From Cellulomonas fimi ATCC 484 (GTDB taxonomy: Bacteria; Actinomycetota; Actinomycetes; Actinomycetales; Cellulomonadaceae): 64,000 nt of DNA. The notes beneath the pieces were generated by a model. That model worked only from the letters and a program-made list of their open reading frames with translations. It searched no databases and was not told the DNA's origin. Shown here in pieces: positions 41,052-49,182 of the stretch. Made by a program: the position numbers and the translations under genes. Within the stretch, counting starts at the first letter, position 1; every line of letters starts with the position of its first letter. The stretch covers positions 186,001 through 250,000 of the forward strand of contig NC_015514.1 of NCBI RefSeq assembly GCF_000212695.1, read 5' to 3'.

Positions 41052-42236
41052 ATGACAGCCGTCCCGTTCGCGTTCCTCGTCCACCCGCGGGCGCGCCTCT
41101 CCGACGACCTGGCCCGGGTCTGGCCGCCGCTCGGCCGCGTCCCCGAGCGCCTGGCGGACCGCGCCGTGCGCCGGCTCCCGCTGCCGCCCGTGACCATGGC
41201 CCGCGTCCACCTGACCGGGGCACCGGACCCGGTCGGCCGCGTCGTGCTCGTGCCGCTCGGCGCGCGGCACATGCTCGAGTCCCCGCACGCCGCCCGCGAC
41301 CGCGTGGGCGCCGCGGTGGACCTCGCGGTGCGCCGCGGTGCGTCCGTCGTCGGCCTCGGGGCGCTGACGGCGACCGTGACGGCTGGCGGAACGACCCTGG
41401 CGACCCGCACGGACGTGGGCGTGACCAACGGGAACGCCTTCACGGCCGCGGTCGTCGACGACCAGCTCCGGTCCGTCCTGGCCGCCGCGCCCGACCGCCC
41501 GCGCCGCGTCGCCGTCGTCGGTGCCACGGGAAGCGTCGGCACGACCCTCGTCCGGCTCCTCGCGCGCGACCGTGCCGTCGAGCACCTGACTCTCGTCGCC
41601 CGCGCGGGCGGTCGCCTCGGGACGCTCGCGGGCGAGGTGTGCCGCCGCGTCCCGACGACGGTCTCGACCGACCTGCGCGACATCCGGACCTGCGACGTCG
41701 TCGTCCTGCTCACGGCGTCCGCCGACGCGCTGCTGCGCGCCGAGCACCTCGCGCCGGGCGTGGTCGTCCTCGACGCGACGCAGCCGCGGAACACCTCGCC
41801 CGACCTGCTCGTCGACCGGCCCGACGTGACGGTCCTCGACGGCGGGGTCGTCGACGTGCCGGGCCTGCGCCTGCGCGGCGGCGACATCGGCCTGCCGCCG
41901 GGGCGGTCCTACGCGTGCTTCGCCGAGACGGTGCTGCTGGGGCTCGCGGGCCACGAGGGGCACTTCGCGCTCGGGGTGCCGACGCTCGAGCAGGTCGACC
42001 ACGTGCGCGGGCTCGCGCGCAGGTTCGCCGACGTCGGCTTCCGACCCGCGCCGCCGACGACCTTCGGCCGCCCGGTCCCGATCGCGACGAGCACACCGGC
42101 GGACCTCCGCACGCGCGACACCGGCGGCGCCGGCTCGGCCGCCTCGACGCGCGCGGCGGCTGTTCCGGGCTCGCACGCGCAGACCGACCGGCCCGACGCC
42201 GACGCGGCCCTGGCGGCCGTCGGGGCCGTCCGATGA
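41052..42236 (+). CDS. Fatty acyl-ACP-reductase-like (AAR-like) oxidoreductase
   Basis: A 394-residue protein. The central domain has VVGLGALTATVTAGGTTLAT, VGVTNGNAFTAAVVDDQL and the Rossmann motif VAVVGATGSVGTTLVRLLAR. This order resembles long-chain acyl-ACP reductases (cyanobacterial AAR), in which a 'GLGxxT' and 'TGNxxT' region precedes the NADPH fold. Later segments are VVVLDATQPRNTSPDLL and SYACFAETVLLGLAGHEGHF; a Cys in ACFAET corresponds in position to the active-site Cys of that group, though I cannot confirm it. AGGAG lies 7 nt before the ATG. It overlaps the flavoprotein gene in ATGA. Probably reduces an acyl thioester to an aldehyde. Confidence 0.65.
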   Translation: MTAVPFAFLVHPRARLSDDLARVWPPLGRVPERLADRAVRRLPLPPVTMARVHLTGAPDPVGRVVLVPLGARHMLESPHAARDRVGAAVDLAVRRGASVVGLGALTATVTAGGTTLATRTDVGVTNGNAFTAAVVDDQLRSVLAAAPDRPRRVAVVGATGSVGTTLVRLLARDRAVEHLTLVARAGGRLGTLAGEVCRRVPTTVSTDLRDIRTCDVVVLLTASADALLRAEHLAPGVVVLDATQPRNTSPDLLVDRPDVTVLDGGVVDVPGLRLRGGDIGLPPGRSYACFAETVLLGLAGHEGHFALGVPTLEQVDHVRGLARRFADVGFRPAPPTTFGRPVPIATSTPADLRTRDTGGAGSAASTRAAAVPGSHAQTDRPDADAALAAVGAVR

Positions 42237-43624
42237 CCGCGCCGGTCGGGCGCCCGCGCCGCGTCGTGCTGCTCGGCGGTGGCTACGTGACGCTGCACGC
42301 CTACACCGCGCTCGTGCGGCGGGTGCGCGGGATGCTGCGCGACGGGACGCTCGAGATCGTCGTGGTCGCGGACAGCCCGGTGCACCACTTCCACGGGTTC
42401 ACCGGCGAGGTCGCCGCCGGGCTGCTCCCGGCGCACCTCACGCAGACGCCGCTCGTCGAGGCCATGCCCCGCGCGACGGTGCTGCACGCGCGCGTCGAGC
42501 GCGTGGACCTCGCGGCCCGCACGGTCACGTTCCGACCGGTCGACGGTGGCGAGCCCGGCACCACGGCCTACGACGCGCTCGTCATCGGCACGGGCGCGGG
42601 CGAGCCGGTGGACGAGGTCGACGGCCTCGACGGTCACGGCCTGACGCTGCGCCGCCCCGGCGGCCTGGAGGATCTCGCCGCGGCGGCTGAGGCGGCGCCG
42701 GGCGACCCGGAGCCTGTCCTCGTGGTGGGCGGTGGACTCGCCGGCGTCGAGCTCGCGGCCGCGCTCGCCGACCGCGTGGGCGGCCGCCCCGGACGCGTCG
42801 TGCTCGTCCAGCGCGCCGAGCGCGTCGTGCCCGACCTGCACGCGCACCGCCCGCGGCTCGCGCGCCGGTGCGAGGACGAGCTCGCGCGGCTCGGCGTCGA
42901 CGTCCGCACGGGTGTCGAGGTGCTCGCCGTCGACGGCACGGGCGCGGACCTGTCCGACGGGACGCGCGTCACCGCGCGCACGGTGCTCGCCACGACCGGC
43001 CAGCGGCCCGTCCGTCTGCCCGGCACCGAGCCGCTGTCCCGCGACGAGCGCGGTCGGCTGCGCACCCTGCCCGACCTCTCCGTCCGCGACGGCGTGTGGG
43101 CCGCGGGCGACGCCGCGCGCGTCGTGCACCCGCGCACGCACCGGCCGGTCCCGGCGAACGCGCTGTGGGCGATCAAGGCCGGCGACCAGGTGGGCCGCAA
43201 CGTCGCCCGCGCGCTCCAGGGGCGTCCGGGCGCCGCCTTCCGCTACCTCGGGCTGGGTCAGGGCGCGGCGTTCGGCGTCGGCCACGGCATCGCCGAGGTG
43301 TGGGGTGTCGGCGTCGTCGGCCCGCTCGCGTGGGCGCTGCGCCTGGTCTTCTTCCTCCGCTTCCTGCCGTCCCGCCGACGCGCGCTCGCCGTCCCACGCG
43401 AGATCGCCCGCCGCCACGCCGCCCGCCGCCACGCCGCACGCCGCCACACCGCACGCCGCCACGCCACGCGCGTCGGCGCAGCGCACCTCACCGGTGTCGC
43501 GCGCCCCGAGGCGCCGGTACCGGTCGTCGCGGGGCCGACCGCCCCCGCAGACGACGCTGCCCGGCACGCCGAGGGGCGTACCGGGCAGCCGTCGACGGAC
43601 GAGGTCGTCACAGCACCTGCGTGA
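42233..43624 (+). CDS. NDH-2-like FAD/NAD(P) oxidoreductase
   Basis: A 463-residue two-dinucleotide-binding flavoprotein. It has VVLLGGGYVTLHAYTALVRR for FAD, VLVVGGGLAGVELAAALADR for NAD(P)H and GVWAAGDAARVVHP at the C-terminal FAD motif, in the order of type II NADH dehydrogenases. A hydrophobic segment (WALRLVFFLRFLPS) near residue 370 may tether it to the membrane. It is followed by four tandem Arg/His-rich repeats of the form ARRHA. It is translationally coupled to the AAR-like gene (ATGA), suggesting a shared redox pathway. The 3' end overlaps the converging TerD gene by 17 bp. Confidence 0.85.
   Translation: MTAPVGRPRRVVLLGGGYVTLHAYTALVRRVRGMLRDGTLEIVVVADSPVHHFHGFTGEVAAGLLPAHLTQTPLVEAMPRATVLHARVERVDLAARTVTFRPVDGGEPGTTAYDALVIGTGAGEPVDEVDGLDGHGLTLRRPGGLEDLAAAAEAAPGDPEPVLVVGGGLAGVELAAALADRVGGRPGRVVLVQRAERVVPDLHAHRPRLARRCEDELARLGVDVRTGVEVLAVDGTGADLSDGTRVTARTVLATTGQRPVRLPGTEPLSRDERGRLRTLPDLSVRDGVWAAGDAARVVHPRTHRPVPANALWAIKAGDQVGRNVARALQGRPGAAFRYLGLGQGAAFGVGHGIAEVWGVGVVGPLAWALRLVFFLRFLPSRRRALAVPREIARRHAARRHAARRHTARRHATRVGAAHLTGVARPEAPVPVVAGPTAPADDAARHAEGRTGQPSTDEVVTAPA
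43557..43588. terminator. Bidirectional hairpin terminator inside the converging gene ends
   Basis: CTGCCCGGCACGCC (43557-43570) pairs with GGCGTACCGGGCAG (43575-43588) at 13 of 14 positions around a short loop. It lies within the 3' coding end of the flavoprotein gene and 20 nt past the TerD stop on the other strand. Confidence 0.55.
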
Positions 43625-44186
43625 CCGCCGCCGACATGTCCTTGATGGTGCGGCCGTTCGCGCGCACCCCGAGGGCCGTCATCGCCCACCCCGAGCCGAC
43701 GCGGGACACCTTCGCCATGATCTGCGCGGTGTGCGGGCCCGAGCCGGACAGGTCGTAGCGCGCGACCTCCTGGCCCGTGGTCTCGTCGATGAGGCGGCAG
43801 AACGCGTTCTCGATCGAGGAGAACGTCTCACCGGTGTAGCTGTTCACGACGAACACCAGGGTGTGCACGGCCGGGTTCACGGCGGTCAGGGCGACGCGGA
43901 TCGACTCGTCGTCGCCGTCGCCCGCGCCGGTGCGGTTGTCGCCGGTGTGCTGCACGGCGCCGTCCTTGCTCGTGAGCTGGCTGAACCAGACCTGGTCCAC
44001 CAGCACGCCGGACGCGTCGTAGAGCAGGGCGGACGCGTCGAGGTCGACGGCCTTCTCCTTCGCCCGGCCGAACAGCCCCTTGACCTTGATGGCGTCCCAG
44101 CCGAGGCCCATGCGGACCTGCGTGAGGCTTCCACCGTCGGACTTGGTCAGCGAGACGGTCTGGCCCTTGGTGAGGTTGACGGACAC
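43608..44186 (-). CDS. TerD-family protein (tellurite/stress resistance)
   Basis: A 192-residue TerD-domain protein beginning VNLTKGQTVSLTKSDGGSLT. It has the calcium-binding sites [10 protein letters not shown] and DNRTGAGDGDDE and the end ARYDLSGSGPHTAQIMAKVS. Compared with the two TerD genes upstream, its first half has an insert (IKVKGLFGRAKEKAV) and its C-terminus lacks the [11 protein letters not shown] signature, as in TerX/TerZ-type members. The GTG follows AAAGGG by 6 nt. A hairpin separates it from the DUF475 gene, so it may be transcribed separately. Confidence 0.92.
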   Translation of the reverse strand: MSVNLTKGQTVSLTKSDGGSLTQVRMGLGWDAIKVKGLFGRAKEKAVDLDASALLYDASGVLVDQVWFSQLTSKDGAVQHTGDNRTGAGDGDDESIRVALTAVNPAVHTLVFVVNSYTGETFSSIENAFCRLIDETTGQEVARYDLSGSGPHTAQIMAKVSRVGSGWAMTALGVRANGRTIKDMSAAVTQVL

Positions 44187-44216
44187 GTGCGGCCCTTTCG
44201 TCGGGTGGAACGGGGC

Positions 44217-44250
44217 GGGCCGCCCGGCCCCGGGTGGGACCGGGCGGCCC
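44217..44250 (-). terminator. Hairpin after DUF475 gene
   Basis: GGGCCGCCCGG (44217-44227) and CCGGGCGGCCC (44240-44250) form a perfect 11-bp stem directly after the DUF475 stop at 44256. No T-run follows. Confidence 0.55.
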
Positions 44251-44255
44251 GGTGG

Positions 44256-45389
44256 TCAGGAGGCGGTCGTGAGCTCCGGCTTGCGGTCGCCGTCCGCGCT
44301 GCCCTCGGCGCGCTCGCGGCGGTTGCGGACCACCGACGCGGCGAAGGCCGCACCGATGAACGCGACGCCCACGAGGCCCGTGATGATCTCGTCGACGTGG
44401 AAGCCGATGCTGACGAGCAGGATCGCGGCCAGGGCGCCGATCGCCCAGTGCGCGCCGTGCTCGAGGTAGACGTACTCGCTCAGGGTGCCCTTGCGGACGA
44501 GGAACACGGTGATCGACCGGACGAACATCGCGCCGATGAAGCCGAGGCCCAGGGCGATGATGATCGGGTCCGGCGTGATCGCGAACGCGCCGATGACGCC
44601 GTCGAACGAGAACGACGCGTCGAGCACCTCGAGGTAGAGGAACAGGAAGAAGCCGGCCTTGCCGGTGGCCTTCGCGAGCTCGGTCGGGCCGCCGGAGCGG
44701 GCCGCGGTGTCGGCGACCGCCTCGGCGTCGGCGGGCGCCTCCTCGTCGTCGTGCTCGACGTTGAACAGGGAGCCGAGGCCGTTGACGGCGATGTACGTGA
44801 TCATGCCGAGCACGCCCGACACCATGACGATGGCCGGGTCCTCGGCGAGCAGCTCCGCGGCGAGCACGAGCGCGATGCCACCGACGACGACGGGCAGCTG
44901 GTCGAGCTTGCCGATGCGGGCGAGCGGGCGCTCGAGCCAGCTGAGCCAGGTGATCTCCCGGTCCTCGAACACGAAGTCGAGGAACAGCATGAGCAGGAAC
45001 ATGCCGCCGAAGGCCGCGATCTGCGGGTGCGCCTCGTTGAGCAGGTACCCGTAGGTGCCGGGCTCGTGCGGGTCGCCCTTCTCCATCGCGAGCGTGATCG
45101 CCTCGACCGGGTTGAGGTTCGCGGTGATGCCGACGATGAGCAGCGGGAACACCAGGCGCATGCCGAACACCGCGATCGCGATGCCGACGGTGAGGAAGAT
45201 CTTCTGCCAGAACTCGCTCATCCGCTCGAGCACCTTGGCGTTGACCACGGCGTTGTCGAAGGACAGCGAGACCTCGAGGACGCCGAGGATCAGGCAGAGC
45301 ACGAAGGCGGACCAGCCGCCGTACAGGAAGGCGACGACCAGCGAGACGATCGTGACGCCGATCGACCAGCCGAAGATGCGGAAGAACAC
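44256..45389 (-). CDS. TerC-like DUF475 integral membrane protein
   Basis: A 377-residue membrane protein with about nine helices. The paired acidic motifs of the TerC/DUF475 family are LGVLEVSLSFDNAVVNAKVL in the first half and LYLEVLDASFSFDGVIGAFA in the second. An acidic cytoplasmic loop (VEHDDEEAPADAEAV) separates the halves. TerC-like proteins work with TerD in metal-linked stress responses, probably moving or sensing divalent cations such as Mn or Ca. The start is a GTG with a weak GAGAG site. Confidence 0.93.
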   Translation of the reverse strand: MFFRIFGWSIGVTIVSLVVAFLYGGWSAFVLCLILGVLEVSLSFDNAVVNAKVLERMSEFWQKIFLTVGIAIAVFGMRLVFPLLIVGITANLNPVEAITLAMEKGDPHEPGTYGYLLNEAHPQIAAFGGMFLLMLFLDFVFEDREITWLSWLERPLARIGKLDQLPVVVGGIALVLAAELLAEDPAIVMVSGVLGMITYIAVNGLGSLFNVEHDDEEAPADAEAVADTAARSGGPTELAKATGKAGFFLFLYLEVLDASFSFDGVIGAFAITPDPIIIALGLGFIGAMFVRSITVFLVRKGTLSEYVYLEHGAHWAIGALAAILLVSIGFHVDEIITGLVGVAFIGAAFAASVVRNRRERAEGSADGDRKPELTTAS

Positions 45390-45440
45390 GGGACTCTCGA
45401 TCTCGTGGAGGGGGTGCGCACGGGGGCGCAGGGAAAAGGA

Positions 45441-45479
45441 ACGGCCGACCGCAGTCTAGGAGCGTCCGCGGCCGGCCGT
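45441..45479 (-). terminator. Intrinsic terminator after the TerD pair
   Basis: ACGGCCGACCGC (45441-45452) pairs with GCGGCCGGCCGT (45468-45479) at 11 of 12 positions. On the minus strand the stem is followed by TCCTTTTCCC, one of the few T-rich tails in the window. It lies just past the stop of the TerD gene at 45488. Confidence 0.7.
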
Positions 45480-45487
45480 GTCCTGGA

Positions 45488-46066
45488 TCAACCGATCTGG
45501 ACGCCGAAGTCCCGGGCGATCCCGGCCAGGCCGGTGTCGTACCCCTGGCCGACGGCGCGGAACTTCCACTCGCCGCTGTGGCGGTAGATCTCGCCGAAGA
45601 TCATCGCGGTCTCGGACGACGCGTCCTCGGACAGGTCGTACCGGGCGAGCTCCTCGTTGTCCGCCTGGTTCACGACGCGGATGAACGCGTTGCGGACCTG
45701 GCCGAAGCTCTGGCGGCGCTTCTCGGCGTCGTAGATCGACACCGGGAAGACGATCTTCTCGACGGTCGCGGGGACGAGCGTCAGGTCCACCACGAGCGCC
45801 TCGTCGTCGCCGTCGCCCTCGCCCGTGCGGTTGTCACCGGTGTGGGTGACGGAGCCGTCGGGGCTCGTGAGGTTGTTGTAGAAGACGAAGTGCAGGTCCG
45901 AGAGGACCTTGCCCCCCGCGTCGACGAGCAGGGCGCTCGCGTCGAGGTCGAAACCGTCGCCGCTCGTCGTCCGCACGTCCCAGCCGAGCCCGACGAGGGC
46001 CTTCGTGAGGTTCGGCGCCTCCTTGGTCAGGGAGACGTTGCCGCCCTTCGCGAGGGAGACGCCCAT
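45488..46066 (-). CDS. terD: TerD-family protein
   Basis: A 192-residue canonical TerD. It has [60 protein letters not shown] and GEGDGDDE for calcium binding, [20 protein letters not shown], and [20 protein letters not shown] at the end. Its ATG shares a base with the stop of the upstream TerD gene (TGATG), so the two are made together. They are probably paralogues from a duplication. A T-tailed terminator follows. Confidence 0.95.
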   Translation of the reverse strand: MGVSLAKGGNVSLTKEAPNLTKALVGLGWDVRTTSGDGFDLDASALLVDAGGKVLSDLHFVFYNNLTSPDGSVTHTGDNRTGEGDGDDEALVVDLTLVPATVEKIVFPVSIYDAEKRRQSFGQVRNAFIRVVNQADNEELARYDLSEDASSETAMIFGEIYRHSGEWKFRAVGQGYDTGLAGIARDFGVQIG

Positions 46067-46641
46067 CAGACGCTGACGCCGAAGTCGCGGGCGATGCCCG
46101 CGAGACCCGACGCGTAGCCCTGGCCCACCGCGCGGAACTTCCACTCGGCGCCGTTGCGGTACAGCTCGCCGAACACCATGGCCGTCTCGGTGGACGCGTC
46201 CTCCGAGAGGTCGTAGCGAGCCAGCTCGACGCCGTCCGCCTCGTTCACGACGCGGATGAACGCGTTGCGGACCTGGCCGAACGTCTGGCCGCGCGTGTCG
46301 GCGTCGTAGATCGAGACGGGGAAGACGATCTTGTCGGCCTCGGCCGGAACGGTCGAGAGGCTGACCTTGACCTGCTCGTCGTCGCCCTCGCCCTCACCGG
46401 TGAGGTTGTCACCGAGGTGCTGCACCGAGCCGTCGGAGCTCGTCAGGTTGTTGAAGAAGACGAAGTGCTTGTCCGACAGGACGCGGCCGTCCGTGCCGAC
46501 GACGATCGCGGACGCGTCGAGGTCGAAGTCGTCACCGGTCGTCGTGCGCAGGTCCCAGCCCAGACCGACCACCACGGACGTCAGTCCGGGCGCCGCCTTG
46601 GTCAGGCTGACGTTCCCGCCCTTGCTGAGGCTGACAGCCAC
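46066..46641 (-). CDS. terD: TerD-family protein
   Basis: A 191-residue canonical TerD. It has [60 protein letters not shown] and [20 protein letters not shown]. The GTG start at 46641 is preceded by AAGGAGGAG, a strong site. It is the first gene of the minus-strand Ter unit and divergent from telA with about 230 bp between, which must hold both promoters. Confidence 0.95.
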   Translation of the reverse strand: MAVSLSKGGNVSLTKAAPGLTSVVVGLGWDLRTTTGDDFDLDASAIVVGTDGRVLSDKHFVFFNNLTSSDGSVQHLGDNLTGEGEGDDEQVKVSLSTVPAEADKIVFPVSIYDADTRGQTFGQVRNAFIRVVNEADGVELARYDLSEDASTETAMVFGELYRNGAEWKFRAVGQGYASGLAGIARDFGVSV

Positions 46642-46875
46642 GTGCTCCTCCTTCAACGGTCGGGCAGGAGCGGTTCTCCCACCCGTCGAGCGACCAACGG
46701 CCGACGTGCGGCCATGGTTCCGCGACGATGCTAGCGACGAGCGGCCCCGCCCAGATCCGTCCTGGGGAGGAACCGCTCGTCCGGTCCCGCGACGCGGGGG
46801 TGCCCGGGCGCTCTACAGTCGTCACGTGCCCGGCGGCGCCGGGCCACCTGCCCGACACGCCCTGGAGGATCTGCC

Positions 46876-48096
46876 ATGTCCGAGCTCGACCTGGGGGCGA
46901 CGCCGACCGCGACCCCTGCCGCCGCCGCGGCACCCGCCCCCGGCGCACTCGTCCTCACGCCCCCCGCGCCCGTCGTGGTGGTCAAGGAGGAGCAGGCGGT
47001 GACGGCCGTGCCGGTCGAGGACGCCAAGCAGGCGGAGCTGCGCGCCAAGGCGAGCGCGTTCGTCGCCGAGCTGACGGCGATCGACGCGAAGTCGCCGGCG
47101 TTCAGCCAGAAGGTCGCCTCGATCACGTCGATGGGCGACCAGGACATGCGGGCCGCCGCGACGGTGTCGAGCCGCATGCTGGACCGCCCGGCCGCGATCG
47201 CGAAGGGCAAGAGCACCGGTGACGCCCAGACGCGCGTCGCGAACACCCTCGTCGACCTGCGCAACACGGTCACCGACCTCGACCCGAACCGTGCCGACCT
47301 CACGGGCGCCAAGAAGGTCCTCAAGTGGCTGCCCGGCGGCTCGAAGATCGACGCGTACTTCGCGCGGTACCAGTCCGCGCAGCAGCACCTCGACGCGATC
47401 ATCAAGTCGCTCGCGTCCGGCCAGGACGAGCTGCGCAAGGACAACGCGGCGATCGAGACCGAGAAGGCCAACCTGTGGGCCTCGATGGGCCGGCTCGCCG
47501 AGTACAACCAGCTCGCGTCCGCCCTCGACGAGGCCCTCGTCGAGAAGATCGCGCAGCTCGAGGCCGCGGGCCGCCAGGAGGACGCCGACGCCGTCCGCTC
47601 CGACGCGCTGTTCCCGGTGCGCCAGCGCCGGCAGGACTTCATGACGCAGATGGCCGTCTCCGTCCAGGGCTACATGGCGCTCGACCTGGTCCGCCGCAAC
47701 AACCTGGAGCTCATCAAGGGCGTCGACCGTGCGCAGACCACGACCGTCGCCGCGCTGCGCACGGCCGTCATCGTGGCGCAGGCGCTGTCCCGGCAGAAGC
47801 TCGTGCTCGACCAGATCACGGCCCTCAACACCGTGACGTCGAACCTCATCGAGTCGACCTCCGAGCAGCTGCGCATCCAGGGCGCCGCGATCAACCAGCA
47901 GGCGTCCGAGGCGACGCTCGACGTCGCGAAGCTGCAGGCCGCGTTCGACAACGTCTTCCAGACGATGGACGCGCTCGACACGTTCCGCGCGCAGGCCGTC
48001 GACTCCATGGCGCAGACCGTCACCGCCCTCGAGGGCCAGATCCAGCGCGCCCAGCCGTACCTGGAGCGCACCCGCCAGCGTGAGCTCAACGGCTGA
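46876..48096 (+). CDS. telA: TelA-family toxic anion resistance protein
   Basis: A 406-residue, mostly helical cytoplasmic protein of the TelA family. After a Pro/Ala-rich N-terminal 45 residues come SSRMLDRPAAIAKGKSTGDA, LKWLPGGSKIDAYFARYQSA, LWASMGRLAEYNQLASALDE and ALRTAVIVAQALSRQKLVLD. TelA proteins go with TerD in stress and tellurite resistance and are predicted to be membrane- or polymer-associated coiled coils. The ATG follows GGAGG. It heads the plus-strand Ter operon and overlaps the next gene by 17 bp. Confidence 0.93.
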   Translation: MSELDLGATPTATPAAAAAPAPGALVLTPPAPVVVVKEEQAVTAVPVEDAKQAELRAKASAFVAELTAIDAKSPAFSQKVASITSMGDQDMRAAATVSSRMLDRPAAIAKGKSTGDAQTRVANTLVDLRNTVTDLDPNRADLTGAKKVLKWLPGGSKIDAYFARYQSAQQHLDAIIKSLASGQDELRKDNAAIETEKANLWASMGRLAEYNQLASALDEALVEKIAQLEAAGRQEDADAVRSDALFPVRQRRQDFMTQMAVSVQGYMALDLVRRNNLELIKGVDRAQTTTVAALRTAVIVAQALSRQKLVLDQITALNTVTSNLIESTSEQLRIQGAAINQQASEATLDVAKLQAAFDNVFQTMDALDTFRAQAVDSMAQTVTALEGQIQRAQPYLERTRQRELNG

Positions 48097-48613
48097 CGGG
48101 GCCGGCACCCGCGCCCGGGGCTTCTGGCGGCGGCTGCGCGACCGGGACGAGCCGTCCCCGGCCGCGCCGCCGCCCGCCGCGCCCGCGGGGGACAGCCCGC
48201 AGGAGCTGCGTCGCGAGGTCGCCGAGCTGGTCCGGTTCGTCAACGCGCGCTCGGGCGACCTGCCGCCCGCGGCGGTCGTCAACGCGCGCCGGCTGACCGA
48301 CCTGCTGCGCGAGGTGGTCGACACGTCGCAGGTACGCCCGCTCGACGTCTACGCCGTGATGTCCGTGCAGGGCACCGCGACCGACTACCTGCCGACGACG
48401 CTGCGCACCTACCTGGCCGTCGACGAGGCCCTGCGCGACGTGCCCCGCGGCTCGGGGCTGACGCCCCGGCAGGCCCTGCTCGTGCAGATCGACACCCTGA
48501 CGACGTCCGTCGCGACGACCCTCGAGGCCGTGCGGCACCAGGACGCCGACGCCCTCATGACGCAGGGCTCGTTCCTGCGGACCAAGTTCGCCCGCTCCGA
48601 CCTGGACCTGTGA
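48080..48613 (+). CDS. Small helical protein of the Ter operon
   Basis: A 177-residue protein. The N-terminus is Arg/Pro-rich and probably disordered (RGFWRRLRDRDEPSPAAPPP). A helical domain follows (ELRREVAELVRFVNARSGDL, VVNARRLTDLLREVVDTSQV, TDYLPTTLRTYLAVDEALRD). The pattern looks like an all-helical partner of TelA, and genes of this kind usually sit directly after telA. The GTG start lies within the telA end and the stop overlaps the next gene (TGATG). Function unknown. Confidence 0.7.
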   Translation: MSSTADGAGTRARGFWRRLRDRDEPSPAAPPPAAPAGDSPQELRREVAELVRFVNARSGDLPPAAVVNARRLTDLLREVVDTSQVRPLDVYAVMSVQGTATDYLPTTLRTYLAVDEALRDVPRGSGLTPRQALLVQIDTLTTSVATTLEAVRHQDADALMTQGSFLRTKFARSDLDL

Positions 48614-49182
48614 TGCCCGCCCGACCCATGACCCGCGGCTCCAACGTCGCCCTCACCCGTGAGATCCCCGGCCTGACGGGCGTCGTGCTCGCCGTCGCCC
48701 TCGCCTCGCCCGAGCCCGTCCTCAACGACAACCTCGTGGTCGCGACGCTCCTGTGCGACGCGTCGAGCCGGCTGCCGTCGCGCGAGCACGTGGTGTTCTT
48801 CAACCAGCTCACGTCGCCCGAGCTGTCGGTCGCGCAGCTCGAGAAGGCCCGCTCCCGCGGGGACCTGGAGCAGGTCGAGGTCGACCTCGGCGGCGTGCCC
48901 GCCGACGTCGCGCGCATCGTCGTCGTCGCCTACATCAACGAGGGCCTCGGGCACCGGCGCGCGCTCGGGCAGCTGCGCGAGGCCCGCGTCCGGGTGCTCG
49001 ACCTCGCGAACGACACCGAGCTCGTCAGCTCGGAGAACCTCGCCCCCGCGCTCTCGAACGAGACCGGGCTCGTGCTCGCCGAGCTGTACCGGCACGGCGG
49101 CGACTGGAAGTTCAAGGTCGTCGGCCAGGGGTACCCCGACGGGATCGCGGGCATCCTGCGCGACCACGGGCAGCCGCTGTGA
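48613..49182 (+). CDS. Divergent TerD-family protein lacking the acidic calcium loop
   Basis: A 189-residue protein clearly of TerD descent: TRGSNVALTREIPGLTGVVL at the start, VVFFNQLTSPELSVAQLEKA in the middle and ELYRHGGDWKFKVVGQGYPD at the end. The canonical FDLDAS is replaced by VVATLLCDASSR, and the [12 protein letters not shown] loop by LEKARSRGDLEQVEV. The calcium ligands are thus largely gone, and it may have become structural or regulatory. It is coupled on both sides by overlapping start/stop codons. Confidence 0.85.
   Translation: MPARPMTRGSNVALTREIPGLTGVVLAVALASPEPVLNDNLVVATLLCDASSRLPSREHVVFFNQLTSPELSVAQLEKARSRGDLEQVEVDLGGVPADVARIVVVAYINEGLGHRRALGQLREARVRVLDLANDTELVSSENLAPALSNETGLVLAELYRHGGDWKFKVVGQGYPDGIAGILRDHGQPL

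Noticed and set aside
46822..48324. Long minus-strand frame opposite telA
   Set aside because: Composition is that of a shadow frame, while the plus strand encodes an evident TelA protein.
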